From contig NZ_RDBH01000141.1 of the NCBI RefSeq assembly GCF_008042145.1, positions 167,023 through 204,811 of the forward strand: a stretch of DNA of 37,789 nt, written 5' to 3'. The stretch's first letter is position 1, and each line of letters opens with the position of its first letter. Below the pieces are notes generated by a model. The model saw nothing but the letters and a program-made list of their open reading frames with translations, had not been told where the DNA came from and made no database searches. Source of the stretch: Streptomyces sp. adm13(2018). Lineage in GTDB: Bacteria > Actinomycetota > Actinomycetes > Streptomycetales > Streptomycetaceae. Position numbers and translations under genes: made by a program. This document shows positions 1 through 9,174 of the stretch, piece by piece.

Positions 1-733
1 GTCGTCCCCGCCGTCCACCGGGCACCGGGCGCCCGAGGCCTCGGGGGGCTCGGCCGCGGCCTACCGGAAGTGGGGCCTCAAGCCCCTCGCCGCCCCGCCC
101 GCCCCGCCGAAGGTCAAGCCGGTGGTCCGGAAGCCGGGCGCCCCGGTGCCCGTCATCAGCGACATACCCACCACCGAGAAGATCGTCTTCATCACGATCG
201 ACGACGGCGCGGAGAAGGACCCCGCCTTCGTCCGGATGATGCGGGACCTCGAGGTCCCGGTCACGATGTTCCTCACCGACGCGGCCGTCCGCACCGACTA
301 CGGGTACTTCACCCCGCTCGTCGCCCAGGGCCACGGCCTCGCCAACCACACCCTGACCCACCCGAACCTGCGCACCCTCTCCCCGGGCGCCCAGCGCCGG
401 GAGATCTGCGGCCAGCAGAAGAGGCTCGCGGAGCGGTACGGCACGACCCCCCGCCTCTTCCGCCCGCCCTACGGCAACTGGAACGAGGCCACGCGCACGG
501 CGGCCGGCACCTGCGGCGTCGACGCGATCGTGCTGTGGCGCGAGTCCATGCAGATCAAGAACATGCAGTACCAGCGGGGCGACCGGAAGCTGCACCCCGG
601 CGACATCATCCTGGCCCACTTCCGCGGTCCGTCCGAGCTCAAGGGCCGCACGATGACGGAGATGACGGCGACGATGCTGCGCCGCATCCAGGAGCAGGGC
701 TTCACCGTGGCGCGCCTGGAGGACTACGTCTAG
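1..733 (+). CDS. polysaccharide deacetylase family protein, 5'-truncated by the window edge
   Basis: The NodB-homology (CE4) fold is predicted to remove N- or O-acetyl groups from cell-wall or extracellular glycans. The frame is open from base 2, so the true start and any signal peptide lie outside the window; the GTG at 122 is internal. Visible motifs are TIDDGAEKD (catalytic Asp plus metal-binding Asp), NHTLTH (the two metal His), FRPPYGNWN (motif 3) and LHPGDIILAHF near the C-terminus. The upstream segment (AAYRKWGLKPL) aligns with the pre-domain region of the complete paralogue at 4587-5516, so this is probably also a secreted or lipid-anchored protein of about 300 residues. It ends with the same ARLEDYV tail as the paralogue. 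Family assignment is firm; substrate is unknown. Confidence 0.88.
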   Translation, partial: SSPPSTGHRAPEASGGSAAAYRKWGLKPLAAPPAPPKVKPVVRKPGAPVPVISDIPTTEKIVFITIDDGAEKDPAFVRMMRDLEVPVTMFLTDAAVRTDYGYFTPLVAQGHGLANHTLTHPNLRTLSPGAQRREICGQQKRLAERYGTTPRLFRPPYGNWNEATRTAAGTCGVDAIVLWRESMQIKNMQYQRGDRKLHPGDIILAHFRGPSELKGRTMTEMTATMLRRIQEQGFTVARLEDYV

Positions 734-751
734 AAAAAGAATCCCGCGGGT

Positions 752-778
752 CGTCGATGCGGCGCGTTCCCGTTCGAC
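752..778 (+). promoter_or_regulatory. possible ECF42-type promoter for the DGPF gene
   Basis: CGTCGA (752-757) and CGAC (775-778) are separated by 17 nt and lie upstream of the DGPF gene at 832. As I recall, ECF42 sigma factors recognise TGTCGA around -35 and a CGA/TC element around -10 upstream of DGPF genes; here the -35 has one mismatch. This is inference from a remembered consensus. Confidence 0.35.
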
Positions 779-831
779 GTATGTGTGGAAGGCGGGGAAC
801 GGCCCCGCCACCGCGTCATCGAGGAGTCGTC

Positions 832-1197
832 ATGCCCCGCTTCCTGTCCCTCGTCCGCATCGAGGAGAACACCATCGACATGGAGAGCGCCGACCCCGGC
901 TTCGAGGAGCGGATGGGCGCCCTCTTCGAGGAGATCACCAAGGCCGGTGCCATGGTCGACACCGCCGGGCTGCGGCCGACCGCCGAGTCCACCCGGATCA
1001 CCTGGTCGGACGGGAGCCTGTCGTTCACCGACGGGCCGTTCACCGAGACCAAGGAGGTCGTCGGCGGCTACGCGATGCTCCAGTGCAAGGACATGGCCGA
1101 GGCCGTCGAGTGGGGGAAGCGGTTCCTCGCCGTGCACCCGCCGCACTGGAAGGTCGGTCTGGAGGTCCGCGAGGTCGAGGAGATGCCGGAGGGCTGA
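832..1197 (+). CDS. DGPF-domain (YCII-related) protein
   Basis: This 121-residue protein of the YCII-related superfamily carries the signature DGPFTETKE at about residues 67-75, the motif that names the DGPF subgroup. The biochemical role of these small cytoplasmic proteins is unknown. They are typical neighbours of ECF42 sigma factors, and such a sigma gene follows 75 bp downstream, so the pair is probably one regulatory module with the DGPF gene as the sigma factor's target. The ATG at 832 is supported by GAGGAG at 821-826, five bases upstream. Length and motif position are normal for the family. Confidence 0.88.
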   Translation: MPRFLSLVRIEENTIDMESADPGFEERMGALFEEITKAGAMVDTAGLRPTAESTRITWSDGSLSFTDGPFTETKEVVGGYAMLQCKDMAEAVEWGKRFLAVHPPHWKVGLEVREVEEMPEG

Positions 1198-1211
1198 ACC
1201 GGTTCCGCGGC

Positions 1212-1238
1212 CCGTCTGTGCCGTCTGTGCCGTCTGTG
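1212..1238 (+). repeat. 9-bp tandem repeat, three perfect copies
   Basis: The unit CCGTCTGTG occurs three times without gaps just after the DGPF stop codon and 34 bp before the sigma-factor start. No function is evident; it may be slippage-prone. Confidence 0.8.
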
Positions 1239-1272
1239 CGTTCCCGTGCCGTCCTGTGCTGTCATGTGAGGC

Positions 1273-2523
1273 GTGACGGCACAGACGGTCGAGGAGACGT
1301 TGGAGACGGTCTTCCGGATGGAGTCGGCGCGGATCATCGCCACCGTGGCGCGGATCGTCCGCGACGTCGGCATCGCCGAGGAGATCGCCCAGGACGCGCT
1401 CGTCGCCGCCCTGGAGCAGTGGCCGCTGACCGGCGTCCCGGACCGCCCGGGAGCCTGGCTGACGGCCGCGGCCAAGCACCGGGCCGTCGACCTCGTGCGG
1501 CGCCGTGAGACCTACGCGCGCAAGCTCGCGGAGGTGGGCCGGACGCTCGTGGAGGAGTCGTACGACCCCGAGCCCGCCGAGCCCGGGGACATCGACGACG
1601 ACGTGCTGCGGCTGATCTTCACCGCCTGTCACCCGGTGCTCTCGCCCGAGGCCCGCGCCGCCCTCACCCTGCGGCTCGTCGGCGGGCTCCGCACGGACGA
1701 GATCGCCCGCGCCTTCCTCGTACGGGAGGCGACCGTCGCGGCGCGGATCACCCGCGCCAAGCGGGCGCTCGCGAAGGCGGGCGTCGCGTTCGAGGTGCCC
1801 TACGGAGCCGACCGGGCGGCCCGGCTCGGCTCCGTCCTGGAGGTCGTCTACCTGATCTTCAACGAGGGGTACGCGGCGACCGCCGGCGACGACCTGCTGC
1901 GGCCGGGCCTCTGCGAGGACGCGCTGCGGCTCGCCCGCGTCCTCGCCGCGCTCGTCCCCCAGGAGGGCGAGGCGCAGGGGCTCGCCGCCCTGCTGGAGCT
2001 CCAGGCCTCCCGGACGGCGGCGCGGACGGGGGCCGACGGGCGGCCGGTCCTGCTCGCCGACCAGGACCGGCGGCGCTGGAACCGGCTCCTGATCCGGCGC
2101 GGGTACGCGGCGCTCGAACGGGCCGGGGACGGCCGCTCGTACGGCCCGTACGCCCTCCAGGCGGCCATCGCCGCCCTGCACGCCCGGGCCGCGTCGTACG
2201 CGGAGACGGACTGGGCGACGATCGCCGCGCTGTACGGGAGGCTGGGCGTCCTGACCCCCTCGCCGGTCGTCGAGCTGAACCGCGCGGTCGCCGTCTCGAT
2301 GGCCGAGGGGCCCGCGGCGGCCCTGCCGATCGTCGACGCCCTCGCCGCCGAACCGGACCTGGCCCGCTACCACCTGCTGCCGAGCGTCCGCGGCGACCTG
2401 CTGGCCCGCCTCGGGCGGGCGGCCGAGGCGCGGGCGGAGTTCGAGCGGGCGGCGGACCTCACCCGAAACGAGAGCGAACGGGCGCTGCTGCGGGGGAGGA
2501 TGCGGGAGTCGGACCCGGGGTGA
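1273..2523 (+). CDS. ECF42-type RNA polymerase sigma factor with C-terminal TPR-like extension
   Basis: This 416-residue protein has sigma region 2 at about residues 10-75 (IAEEIAQDALVAALEQWP and GAWLTAAAKHRAVDLVRRR). Sigma region 4 lies at about 130-175 (ALTLRLVGGLRTDEIARAFL, then a TVAARITRAKRAL recognition helix). A C-terminal extension of roughly 230 residues follows, including LYGRLGVLTPSPVVELNRAVAVS and a TPR-like repeat near the end. That extension and the adjacent DGPF gene are hallmarks of the ECF42 group, which has no classical anti-sigma factor; the extension is thought to control activity. The GTG start at 1273 is chosen because the N-terminus matches the family, although its ribosome-binding site is poor; ATG 1318 is the alternative. 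The signal sensed is unknown. Confidence 0.9.
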   Translation: MTAQTVEETLETVFRMESARIIATVARIVRDVGIAEEIAQDALVAALEQWPLTGVPDRPGAWLTAAAKHRAVDLVRRRETYARKLAEVGRTLVEESYDPEPAEPGDIDDDVLRLIFTACHPVLSPEARAALTLRLVGGLRTDEIARAFLVREATVAARITRAKRALAKAGVAFEVPYGADRAARLGSVLEVVYLIFNEGYAATAGDDLLRPGLCEDALRLARVLAALVPQEGEAQGLAALLELQASRTAARTGADGRPVLLADQDRRRWNRLLIRRGYAALERAGDGRSYGPYALQAAIAALHARAASYAETDWATIAALYGRLGVLTPSPVVELNRAVAVSMAEGPAAALPIVDALAAEPDLARYHLLPSVRGDLLARLGRAAEARAEFERAADLTRNESERALLRGRMRESDPG

Positions 2524-2542
2524 CACCCCGTAGGGTTTTGGC

Positions 2543-3178
2543 ATGTCCCCGCGCAATCCGTTGCCCCCGCCGCCCCCGCCCGCCGAACTGCGGAGTTGGC
2601 CCGACCGGGAGGCGCGGCTCGCCGACCGGGCGCTGGCCCTCGACGAACTCGGCCGCCGGCTGCTCGGCGGCCCGCGGCTCGCGATGTTCCTGCTCGGGTT
2701 CCTGCTGCTCCAGCTGGGCTGGGGGCTGGTCGGCGTCCTGGTCATCGCGGTGGGACGGCCCGACGGCGACCCGCTGATGCTGCTGACCGGGCTCTTCACC
2801 GCGGTCCTCGGCGTCGGCGCCCTGGTCCCGGCCGTGTGGCTGACGGTCGCGGGCCTGCGGCGCGACCGGACGGTCCGCGGACTCCTCGTGCAGTGGGCGG
2901 CCCTGGACCGGCACGGGCCGACGGACGCCCGGCTGCGCGCCCCGGTCCGCTCCGCCTGCTGGCTGCTGCTGTCGTTCGCGATGGCCGGGACCGGACTCTG
3001 GCTGGGCTTCGCGGTCCCGGCCGGTGTCGGCTCGCACGAGGGCTACGGTCTGGTCGTCTACGGCATGGGCGTCGCCATGATCTTCTGGGTGACCGGCCTG
3101 ACGGGTCTGGCGAAGGCGATCGGCCACTACCGCTTCGCGGTGCGACTGACGGGCCGCGGGCCGTCGGCGTCGTCGTGA
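2543..3178 (+). CDS. integral membrane protein of unknown function
   Basis: This 211-residue protein is not recognised as a named family. A basic and acidic cytoplasmic N-terminus of about 50 residues is followed by four predicted membrane segments: LAMFLLGFLLLQLGWGLVG, LMLLTGLFTAVLGVGALVPAV, ACWLLLSFAMAGTGLWLGF and GYGLVVYGMGVAMIFWVTGL. The start is 19 bp after the sigma stop codon, so co-transcription is possible. However, no Shine-Dalgarno is visible and a TAGGGT hexamer (2531-2536) sits six bases upstream of the ATG, which would fit a leaderless transcript of its own. The 3' end runs into a degenerate tandem repeat containing repeated stop codons. Confidence 0.8.
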   Translation: MSPRNPLPPPPPPAELRSWPDREARLADRALALDELGRRLLGGPRLAMFLLGFLLLQLGWGLVGVLVIAVGRPDGDPLMLLTGLFTAVLGVGALVPAVWLTVAGLRRDRTVRGLLVQWAALDRHGPTDARLRAPVRSACWLLLSFAMAGTGLWLGFAVPAGVGSHEGYGLVVYGMGVAMIFWVTGLTGLAKAIGHYRFAVRLTGRGPSASS

Positions 3179-3246
3179 GCGGGCCCGTCGGCGTCGCCGT
3201 GAACCGCCCGTCGGCGCCGCCCCTGAGCCGCCCGTCGTCGCCCTGA
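3159..3246 (+). repeat. degenerate ~23-bp tandem repeat spanning the stop codon
   Basis: Units beginning CCGTCGGCG recur about four times (near 3161, 3184, 3208 and 3231), each followed by a TGA-containing end. The first unit supplies the stop codon of the membrane protein. The copies have diverged, so this is an old tandem duplication at the 3' end of the gene. Confidence 0.65.
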
Positions 3247-3268
3247 GAGCCCCCGGACGGGCGGGCTC
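3225..3268. terminator. candidate bidirectional terminator between convergent genes
   Basis: GCCCGTC (3230-3236) pairs with GACGGGC (3256-3262), and after a one-base bulge GAGCC (3225-3229) pairs with GGCTC (3264-3268). It lies between the convergent membrane-protein and methyltransferase genes and overlaps the methyltransferase stop. There is no U-tract, as is usual in Streptomyces. Confidence 0.4.
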
Positions 3269-4457
3269 AGCGACCGGTGACCGCCGGGTGGCCGATCAGC
3301 ATGGTCGGGGCTCCGGCGACCCGGGTCAGCAGGACGGTCGCCGCGTTCGGGCCCTTCGGCTTCACCCTGCGGCGGATCTCCTCCGGCTCGACCGCCGAGC
3401 CGCGCTTCTTCACCGTGAGGGTGCCGACCTCGCGCTCCCGCAGCAGCGCCTTCAGCCGCTTCAGGTTGAAGGGCAGTTCGTCGGTGATCTCGTACGCGGC
3501 GGCGTACGGCGTCGGGACCAGTGCGTCCGCCGTGATGTACGCGATCGTCTCGTCGACCAGGCCGCCGTCCAGCTCCTCCGCCAGCTCGGCGACCAGGTGC
3601 GCGCGGATGACCGCGCCGTCCGGCTCGTAGAGGTAGCGGCCGACCGGGCGGACCGCCGGGTCCGGCAGTCCGCGGCCGGTGAGTCCGGCCCCGGAGGGCA
3701 GCAGGGTGGCACGGCGGGCGCCCGGCTCGGTGCCGAACCAGAGGACCGCCTCCTTGACGTCCCCGCCGTCCGAGATCCACTCGGCCTCGGCCTCCTCGGG
3801 GACGGCCTCGTGCGGGATGCCCGGGGCCACCTTGAGCGCCGCGTACCGGGCGCCGCGGGCCGCCCCGACGGCCCAGGAGAGCGGCGGGGAGTACGCCTCG
3901 GGGTCGAAGATCCGGCCCCGGCCCCCGCGCCGGGCCGGGTCGACGAAGACCGCGTCGTACGGGGTGGTGTCGATCTCGGTCACGTCCGCGCAGCGGACCT
4001 CGACGAGGTCAGCGAGGCCGAGCGCCTCGGCGTTGGCGCGGGCGACCTCCGCCGTCAGCGGGTCGCGGTCCACGGCCAGGACGGAGATCCCGGCGCGCGC
4101 CAGCGCGAGGGCGTCGCCGCCGATCCCGGAGCAGAGGTCGGCGACGCTCCGGATGCCCAGCGCCTTCATCCGGGCGGCGCGGTACGTGCCGACCGAGGCG
4201 CGCGTGGACTGCTCGACGCCGTTCGGCGTGAAGTACATCCGGTACGCGTCCTGCGTGCCGAACTTCGCCACGGCCCGCTGCCGCAGCCGCGCCTGCCCGA
4301 TCGCGGCCGTGACCAGCTCCGCGGGGTGGTCCCGGCGCAGCCGGGAGACGACCGCCAGTTCCTGGGCGGGGTCGTGGTCGCGCAGGGCGTCGAGGAGGGC
4401 CTGCCCCTCGGGGGCGAGCAGCGGGGCGAAGGAGGCGAGGTCGGTCACCCGTCCCAT
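3267..4457 (-). CDS. class I SAM-dependent methyltransferase with THUMP-like C-terminal domain
   Basis: This 396-residue protein has a helical N-terminal region followed by a Rossmann methyltransferase core: motif I VADLCSGIGGDALALARAG, a motif II acidic residue in LAVDRDP, and a motif IV-like VFVDPARRGGRGR. The C-terminal part (FNLKRLKALLREREVGTLTV, RGSAVEPEEIRRR) matches the THUMP-like domain seen in a conserved actinobacterial family. The THUMP-like region suggests an RNA substrate, but that is inference. The ATG at 4457 gives MGRVTDLASF, the usual N-terminus; the frame stays open far upstream but that part is the shadow of the deacetylase gene. It is divergent from the deacetylase at 4587 across 129 bp. 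Confidence 0.85.
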   Translation of the reverse strand: MGRVTDLASFAPLLAPEGQALLDALRDHDPAQELAVVSRLRRDHPAELVTAAIGQARLRQRAVAKFGTQDAYRMYFTPNGVEQSTRASVGTYRAARMKALGIRSVADLCSGIGGDALALARAGISVLAVDRDPLTAEVARANAEALGLADLVEVRCADVTEIDTTPYDAVFVDPARRGGRGRIFDPEAYSPPLSWAVGAARGARYAALKVAPGIPHEAVPEEAEAEWISDGGDVKEAVLWFGTEPGARRATLLPSGAGLTGRGLPDPAVRPVGRYLYEPDGAVIRAHLVAELAEELDGGLVDETIAYITADALVPTPYAAAYEITDELPFNLKRLKALLREREVGTLTVKKRGSAVEPEEIRRRVKPKGPNAATVLLTRVAGAPTMLIGHPAVTGR

Positions 4458-4586
4458 TGTGGGCCCTGCGGTGCTGTGGGCCGGCCGGGGGACCGGGGGC
4501 GCGTACGGCGGTGTCGTACCCGGTCCGGGGCTCCCGCGCTGACAGGATGCGGCGCCATACGACTCGTACGACAAAAGGAATAAAAG

Positions 4587-5516
4587 ATGGCACATGGTGT
4601 GCACGGTTCCTCCAGGGTGCTCGGCGCCGCCCTCGTCGTCGCCGTCCTCGCCTCCGCCGCCTCCGGCTGCGCCGAAGGCGCGGGGCCGGACCGCACCGCC
4701 CCCGCGCCCGCCGCCGGCCAGCAGGCGCCGGGCCAGGCGCAGCAGGGGGCGGCCGGCGCGCTCAGCGCGTACGTCGAGAAGGTCCGCGCGCAGCGCACCG
4801 CCCGGCTGGCCGCCGCGAAGAGGTGGGGCCTGGCCAAGGCACCGCTGGAAGCCCCGGCGCCGCCCGTCACCAAGCCGGTGATCACCACCCGCAAGGGATT
4901 CGAGACGGACGGCGAGGGCCTGCCGCCCGTCTTCACCACCGTCCCGACCAAGCAGAAGATCGTCTTCCTGACGATCGACGACGGTGCGGAGAAGGACCCC
5001 GAGCTGCTGCGGATGATGAAGGAGCTGCGGATCCCCTACAGCGCCTTCCTCAGCGACTACGTCGTCAAGGACGACTACGACTACTTCGCGCGGATGCAGA
5101 AGTCGCAGGAGGGCGGGGTGTCCCTGCACAACCACACCCTCAACCACCGCTACCTGCCCGGACTCTCGTACGCGCAGCAGAAGCGCGAGATCTGCGGCAT
5201 GCAGGACGTCATCGAGAAACGATTCGGCAAGCGGCCGCCGCTCTTCCGCCCGCCGTACGGCAACTACAACGAGGACACCCTGCGCGCCGCCAGGACCTGC
5301 GGCGTGAAGGCCGTCCCGCTGTGGGCGGCGGAGGCCTTCCCCGACCACATGGAGTGGCGCGAGTGGGACCGCGACCTGCACCCCGGCGACATCGTCCTCA
5401 CCCACTTCCGGGGCAAGGAGGACTGGAAGGGCAGCATGGCGGACATGGTCCGCCGGGTGATGAACGTGATCACGGCCAAGGGGTACGCGGTCGCCCGCCT
5501 CGAGGACTACGTGTGA
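4587..5516 (+). CDS. secreted polysaccharide deacetylase lipoprotein
   Basis: This 309-residue protein has a signal peptide ending in the lipobox SAASGC (Cys near residue 28), so it is probably lipid-anchored outside the membrane. A Pro/Ala/Gln-rich linker of about 60 residues follows, then the CE4 domain. The domain shows TIDDGAEKD (catalytic and metal Asp), HNHTLNH (metal His), LFRPPYGNYN and LHPGDIVLTHF. The likely reaction is deacetylation of peptidoglycan, a teichoic acid or another GlcNAc-containing polymer; the substrate cannot be told. ATG 4587 has AAAAGGA (4572-4578) upstream. It is a close paralogue of the truncated gene at 1-733. Its stop overlaps the GTG of a small lipoprotein gene, implying translational coupling. 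Confidence 0.92.
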   Translation: MAHGVHGSSRVLGAALVVAVLASAASGCAEGAGPDRTAPAPAAGQQAPGQAQQGAAGALSAYVEKVRAQRTARLAAAKRWGLAKAPLEAPAPPVTKPVITTRKGFETDGEGLPPVFTTVPTKQKIVFLTIDDGAEKDPELLRMMKELRIPYSAFLSDYVVKDDYDYFARMQKSQEGGVSLHNHTLNHRYLPGLSYAQQKREICGMQDVIEKRFGKRPPLFRPPYGNYNEDTLRAARTCGVKAVPLWAAEAFPDHMEWREWDRDLHPGDIVLTHFRGKEDWKGSMADMVRRVMNVITAKGYAVARLEDYV

Positions 5517-5713
5517 GCCGGCGCCGCGCGCCCGCCCTGCTGACCGCGCTGCTCGTGCTCGGCCTGACCGGCTGCGCCTCCACCGTGGACCCGATCGAGC
5601 GGCTCGGCCGGAAGGCCGTGGAGCGCGTCGGCCCCCACGGCGCCGAGCCCGAGCCGCCGGCCGGCCGGGCCTCGGCGGAGCTGCCGCGGGTTCCGGGAAC
5701 GCAGGGCCGCTGA
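5513..5713 (+). CDS. small putative lipoprotein, translationally coupled to the deacetylase
   Basis: This 66-residue ORF starts at a GTG that overlaps the deacetylase stop (GTGA, four-base overlap). Its N-terminus is VSRRR, then the hydrophobic run PALLTALLVLGLTGCAS, a lipoprotein signal peptide with lipobox LTGC (Cys near residue 21). The mature part is about 46 residues, charged and Pro/Ala-rich (VDPIERLGRKAVERVG), with no recognisable domain. Length, coupling and the lipobox support a real gene. It may act as a partner or anchor for the deacetylase; that role is inferred only from the overlap. Confidence 0.65.
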   Translation: MSRRRAPALLTALLVLGLTGCASTVDPIERLGRKAVERVGPHGAEPEPPAGRASAELPRVPGTQGR

Positions 5714-5754
5714 GGCCCGTCACCCGCCCCGACGGAACCGCCACGAGTGATGAA

Positions 5755-5781
5755 TTGGCACTCCGCTTGACCGAGTGCTAA
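5755..5781 (+). promoter_or_regulatory. CIRCE operator 1 (HrcA binding site)
   Basis: TTGGCACTC, nine bases, GAGTGCTAA matches the CIRCE consensus TTAGCACTC-N9-GAGTGCTAA with one mismatch. HrcA binds this element to repress groESL. The -35 hexamer of the groES promoter lies within its spacer. Confidence 0.95.
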
Positions 5782-5796
5782 TCGCGGTCATAGTCT
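5767..5796 (+). promoter_or_regulatory. groES-groEL1 promoter
   Basis: TTGACC (5767-5772) and TAGTCT (5791-5796) are 18 nt apart and form a vegetative-type promoter. The -35 is inside CIRCE 1 and the second CIRCE begins six bases after the -10, so bound HrcA would block both RNA polymerase binding and start-site clearance. Confidence 0.75.
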
Positions 5797-5801
5797 CGGC
5801 A

Positions 5802-5828
5802 CTGGCACTCACCACTGGAGAGTGCCAA
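5802..5828 (+). promoter_or_regulatory. CIRCE operator 2 (HrcA binding site)
   Basis: CTGGCACTC, nine bases, GAGTGCCAA has the CIRCE core GGCACTC/GAGTGCC with a perfect inverted core. It lies just downstream of the -10, over the expected transcription start. Tandem CIRCE elements upstream of groES are known in actinobacteria. Confidence 0.93.
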
Positions 5829-5925
5829 CTGAGCGACTGGCAGGTCCGGCACCCGCGACGACGGATCCATCTGGTCGCCCCCTCAGACAGTTGACCCCGA
5901 GATCTCCGAAGGGGGAGGTCGGATC

Positions 5926-6234
5926 GTGACGACCACCAGCTCCAAGGTTGCCATCAAGCCGCTCGAGGACCGCATTGTGGTCCAGCCGCTCGACGCCGAG
6001 CAGACCACCGCCTCTGGCCTGGTCATCCCGGACACCGCCAAGGAGAAGCCCCAGGAGGGCGTCGTCCTGGCCGTGGGCCCGGGCCGCTTCGAGAACGGCG
6101 AGCGTCTGCCGCTCGACGTCAAGACCGGCGACATCGTGCTGTACAGCAAGTACGGCGGCACCGAGGTGAAGTACAACGGCGAGGAGTACCTCGTCCTCTC
6201 GGCTCGCGACGTGCTCGCGATCGTCGAGAAGTAA
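5926..6234 (+). CDS. groES: co-chaperonin GroES (Hsp10)
   Basis: This 102-residue protein forms the heptameric lid of the GroEL folding chamber. Family marks are [21 protein letters not shown] with the mobile loop [14 protein letters not shown], the roof loop [13 protein letters not shown], and the conserved end [18 protein letters not shown]. The GTG start at 5926 follows a strong GGGGGAGG at 5911-5918. It is the first gene of the HrcA/CIRCE-controlled operon, with groEL1 131 bp downstream. The leader from the promoter to the start is about 120 nt. Confidence 0.98.
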   Translation: MTTTSSKVAIKPLEDRIVVQPLDAEQTTASGLVIPDTAKEKPQEGVVLAVGPGRFENGERLPLDVKTGDIVLYSKYGGTEVKYNGEEYLVLSARDVLAIVEK

Positions 6235-7994
<1,760 letters not shown>

Positions 7995-8012
7995 CGTGTG
8001 ACGTAACCGAGC

Positions 8013-8055
8013 ACCGAGGCCCGGTGCCCCCGTCGCGGGGGCACCGGGCCTCGGT
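8013..8055. terminator. strong terminator after groEL1
   Basis: A perfect 20-bp stem with a TCG triloop: ACCGAGGCCCGG at 8013-8024 continues to G8032 and pairs with 8036-8055. It lies 18 bp past the groEL1 stop and 79 bp before the 3' end of the convergent dehydrogenase gene, so it probably serves both directions. A second GC-rich palindrome (around 8110-8130) lies nearer the convergent gene. Confidence 0.9.
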
Positions 8056-8134
8056 CGTACCCGGCGGCGTCCCCCCCCGGTCCGGGTGGGGCGCGTCCGG
8101 CGGGCCGGGAGCGCCGGCGCCGGCGCCGCTCCGG

Positions 8135-9157
8135 CTACGCCGAGTGCCGGAGGTCCGCGGCCCGTACCTCCTCCGCGAACGGCTCGCCGCGGACGTACCG
8201 CGCGACCTCCTCCAGCGCCTGGTCCGTCATGCGGTGCAGCTCGTTGCCCAGGGAGCCCGCGACGTGCGGGGTGAGGAGGACGTTCGGGAGGGTGTAGAGC
8301 GGGGAGTCCGGGGGCGGGAGCTCCGGGTCGGTGACGTCCAGGGTCGCGTGGAGGCGGCCCGAGACCAGGTGGGGGAGCAGGGCCCGCTCGTCGATCAGAG
8401 AGCCCCGGGAGGTGTTGACCAGGGTCGTCCCGTCGCGCATCGCCGCGAGCTGGCGCGCGCCGATCATGCCGTGGGTGGCGGGGAGCTGGGGCGCGTGGAC
8501 GGAGACGACCGTGCTGCGGGCGCACAGCTCGTCGAGGTCGGCCACGAGTTCCGTGCCCGGGGGCGGGACGTCGACGTACGGGTCGTACAGGAGGATCTCG
8601 ATGTCGAAGGGGCGCAGCAGGTCGATGACCCGGCGGCCGATGCGGGAGGCGCCCACGATGCCGACGGTGCGGCGGTAGTTGCCCCAGCCGGCGGACTCGG
8701 CGAGCCAGGCGTGGTCGGTGCGGAGTTCGGCGTACCGCTGGGCGGATCCGAGGACCCGTTTCCCGGCGAAGAGGATCGCGGCGAGCGTGTACTCGGCGAC
8801 GGGCAGCGCGTTGGCCGCGGCGGCGGAGGTGACGCGCAGGCCGCGGTCCCAGCAGGCCTCGGTGATGTGGTGCTTGACCGAGCCGGCCGCGTGGACCACG
8901 GCCCGCAGGCGGGGCGCGCGGTCCAGTACGTCGGTGGTCAGCGGGGTCGCTCCCCAGCAGGTGAGGAGGATCTCGGCCTCGGCGAGGGCGGCGGAGGTCC
9001 GGGGGTCGCGGGACGTCAGGTCGTGGGCGATCAGCCGCGGGTCGGTCCGGGTGAGGGCGGCGAGCCGGGCGCGGTGGGTGTCGGTGAGGAGGCGTTCGGC
9101 CACCCCCTCGCCCATCGCGAGCAGCAGCGGAGGTCGGATGTCGGTGGTCGGGTGCAT
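8135..9157 (-). CDS. D-isomer-specific 2-hydroxyacid dehydrogenase family protein
   Basis: This 340-residue NAD(P)-dependent oxidoreductase has a split catalytic domain and a central Rossmann fold with TVGIVGASRIGRRVIDLL. The catalytic Arg is in VNTSRGSLID, the Glu in DVTDPELPPP and the His in LLTPHVAG, so all three active-site residues are present. It is the last gene of a minus-strand operon after a sugar ABC transporter, 17 bp behind the second permease. It probably interconverts a 2-keto acid and a 2-hydroxy acid derived from the imported sugar, for example a sugar-acid catabolite; that is inference. ATG 9157 has GAGGAG about 13 bases upstream. Confidence 0.88.
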   Translation of the reverse strand: MHPTTDIRPPLLLAMGEGVAERLLTDTHRARLAALTRTDPRLIAHDLTSRDPRTSAALAEAEILLTCWGATPLTTDVLDRAPRLRAVVHAAGSVKHHITEACWDRGLRVTSAAAANALPVAEYTLAAILFAGKRVLGSAQRYAELRTDHAWLAESAGWGNYRRTVGIVGASRIGRRVIDLLRPFDIEILLYDPYVDVPPPGTELVADLDELCARSTVVSVHAPQLPATHGMIGARQLAAMRDGTTLVNTSRGSLIDERALLPHLVSGRLHATLDVTDPELPPPDSPLYTLPNVLLTPHVAGSLGNELHRMTDQALEEVARYVRGEPFAEEVRAADLRHSA

Positions 9158-9174
9158 CGTGGTACCGGGGCTCC

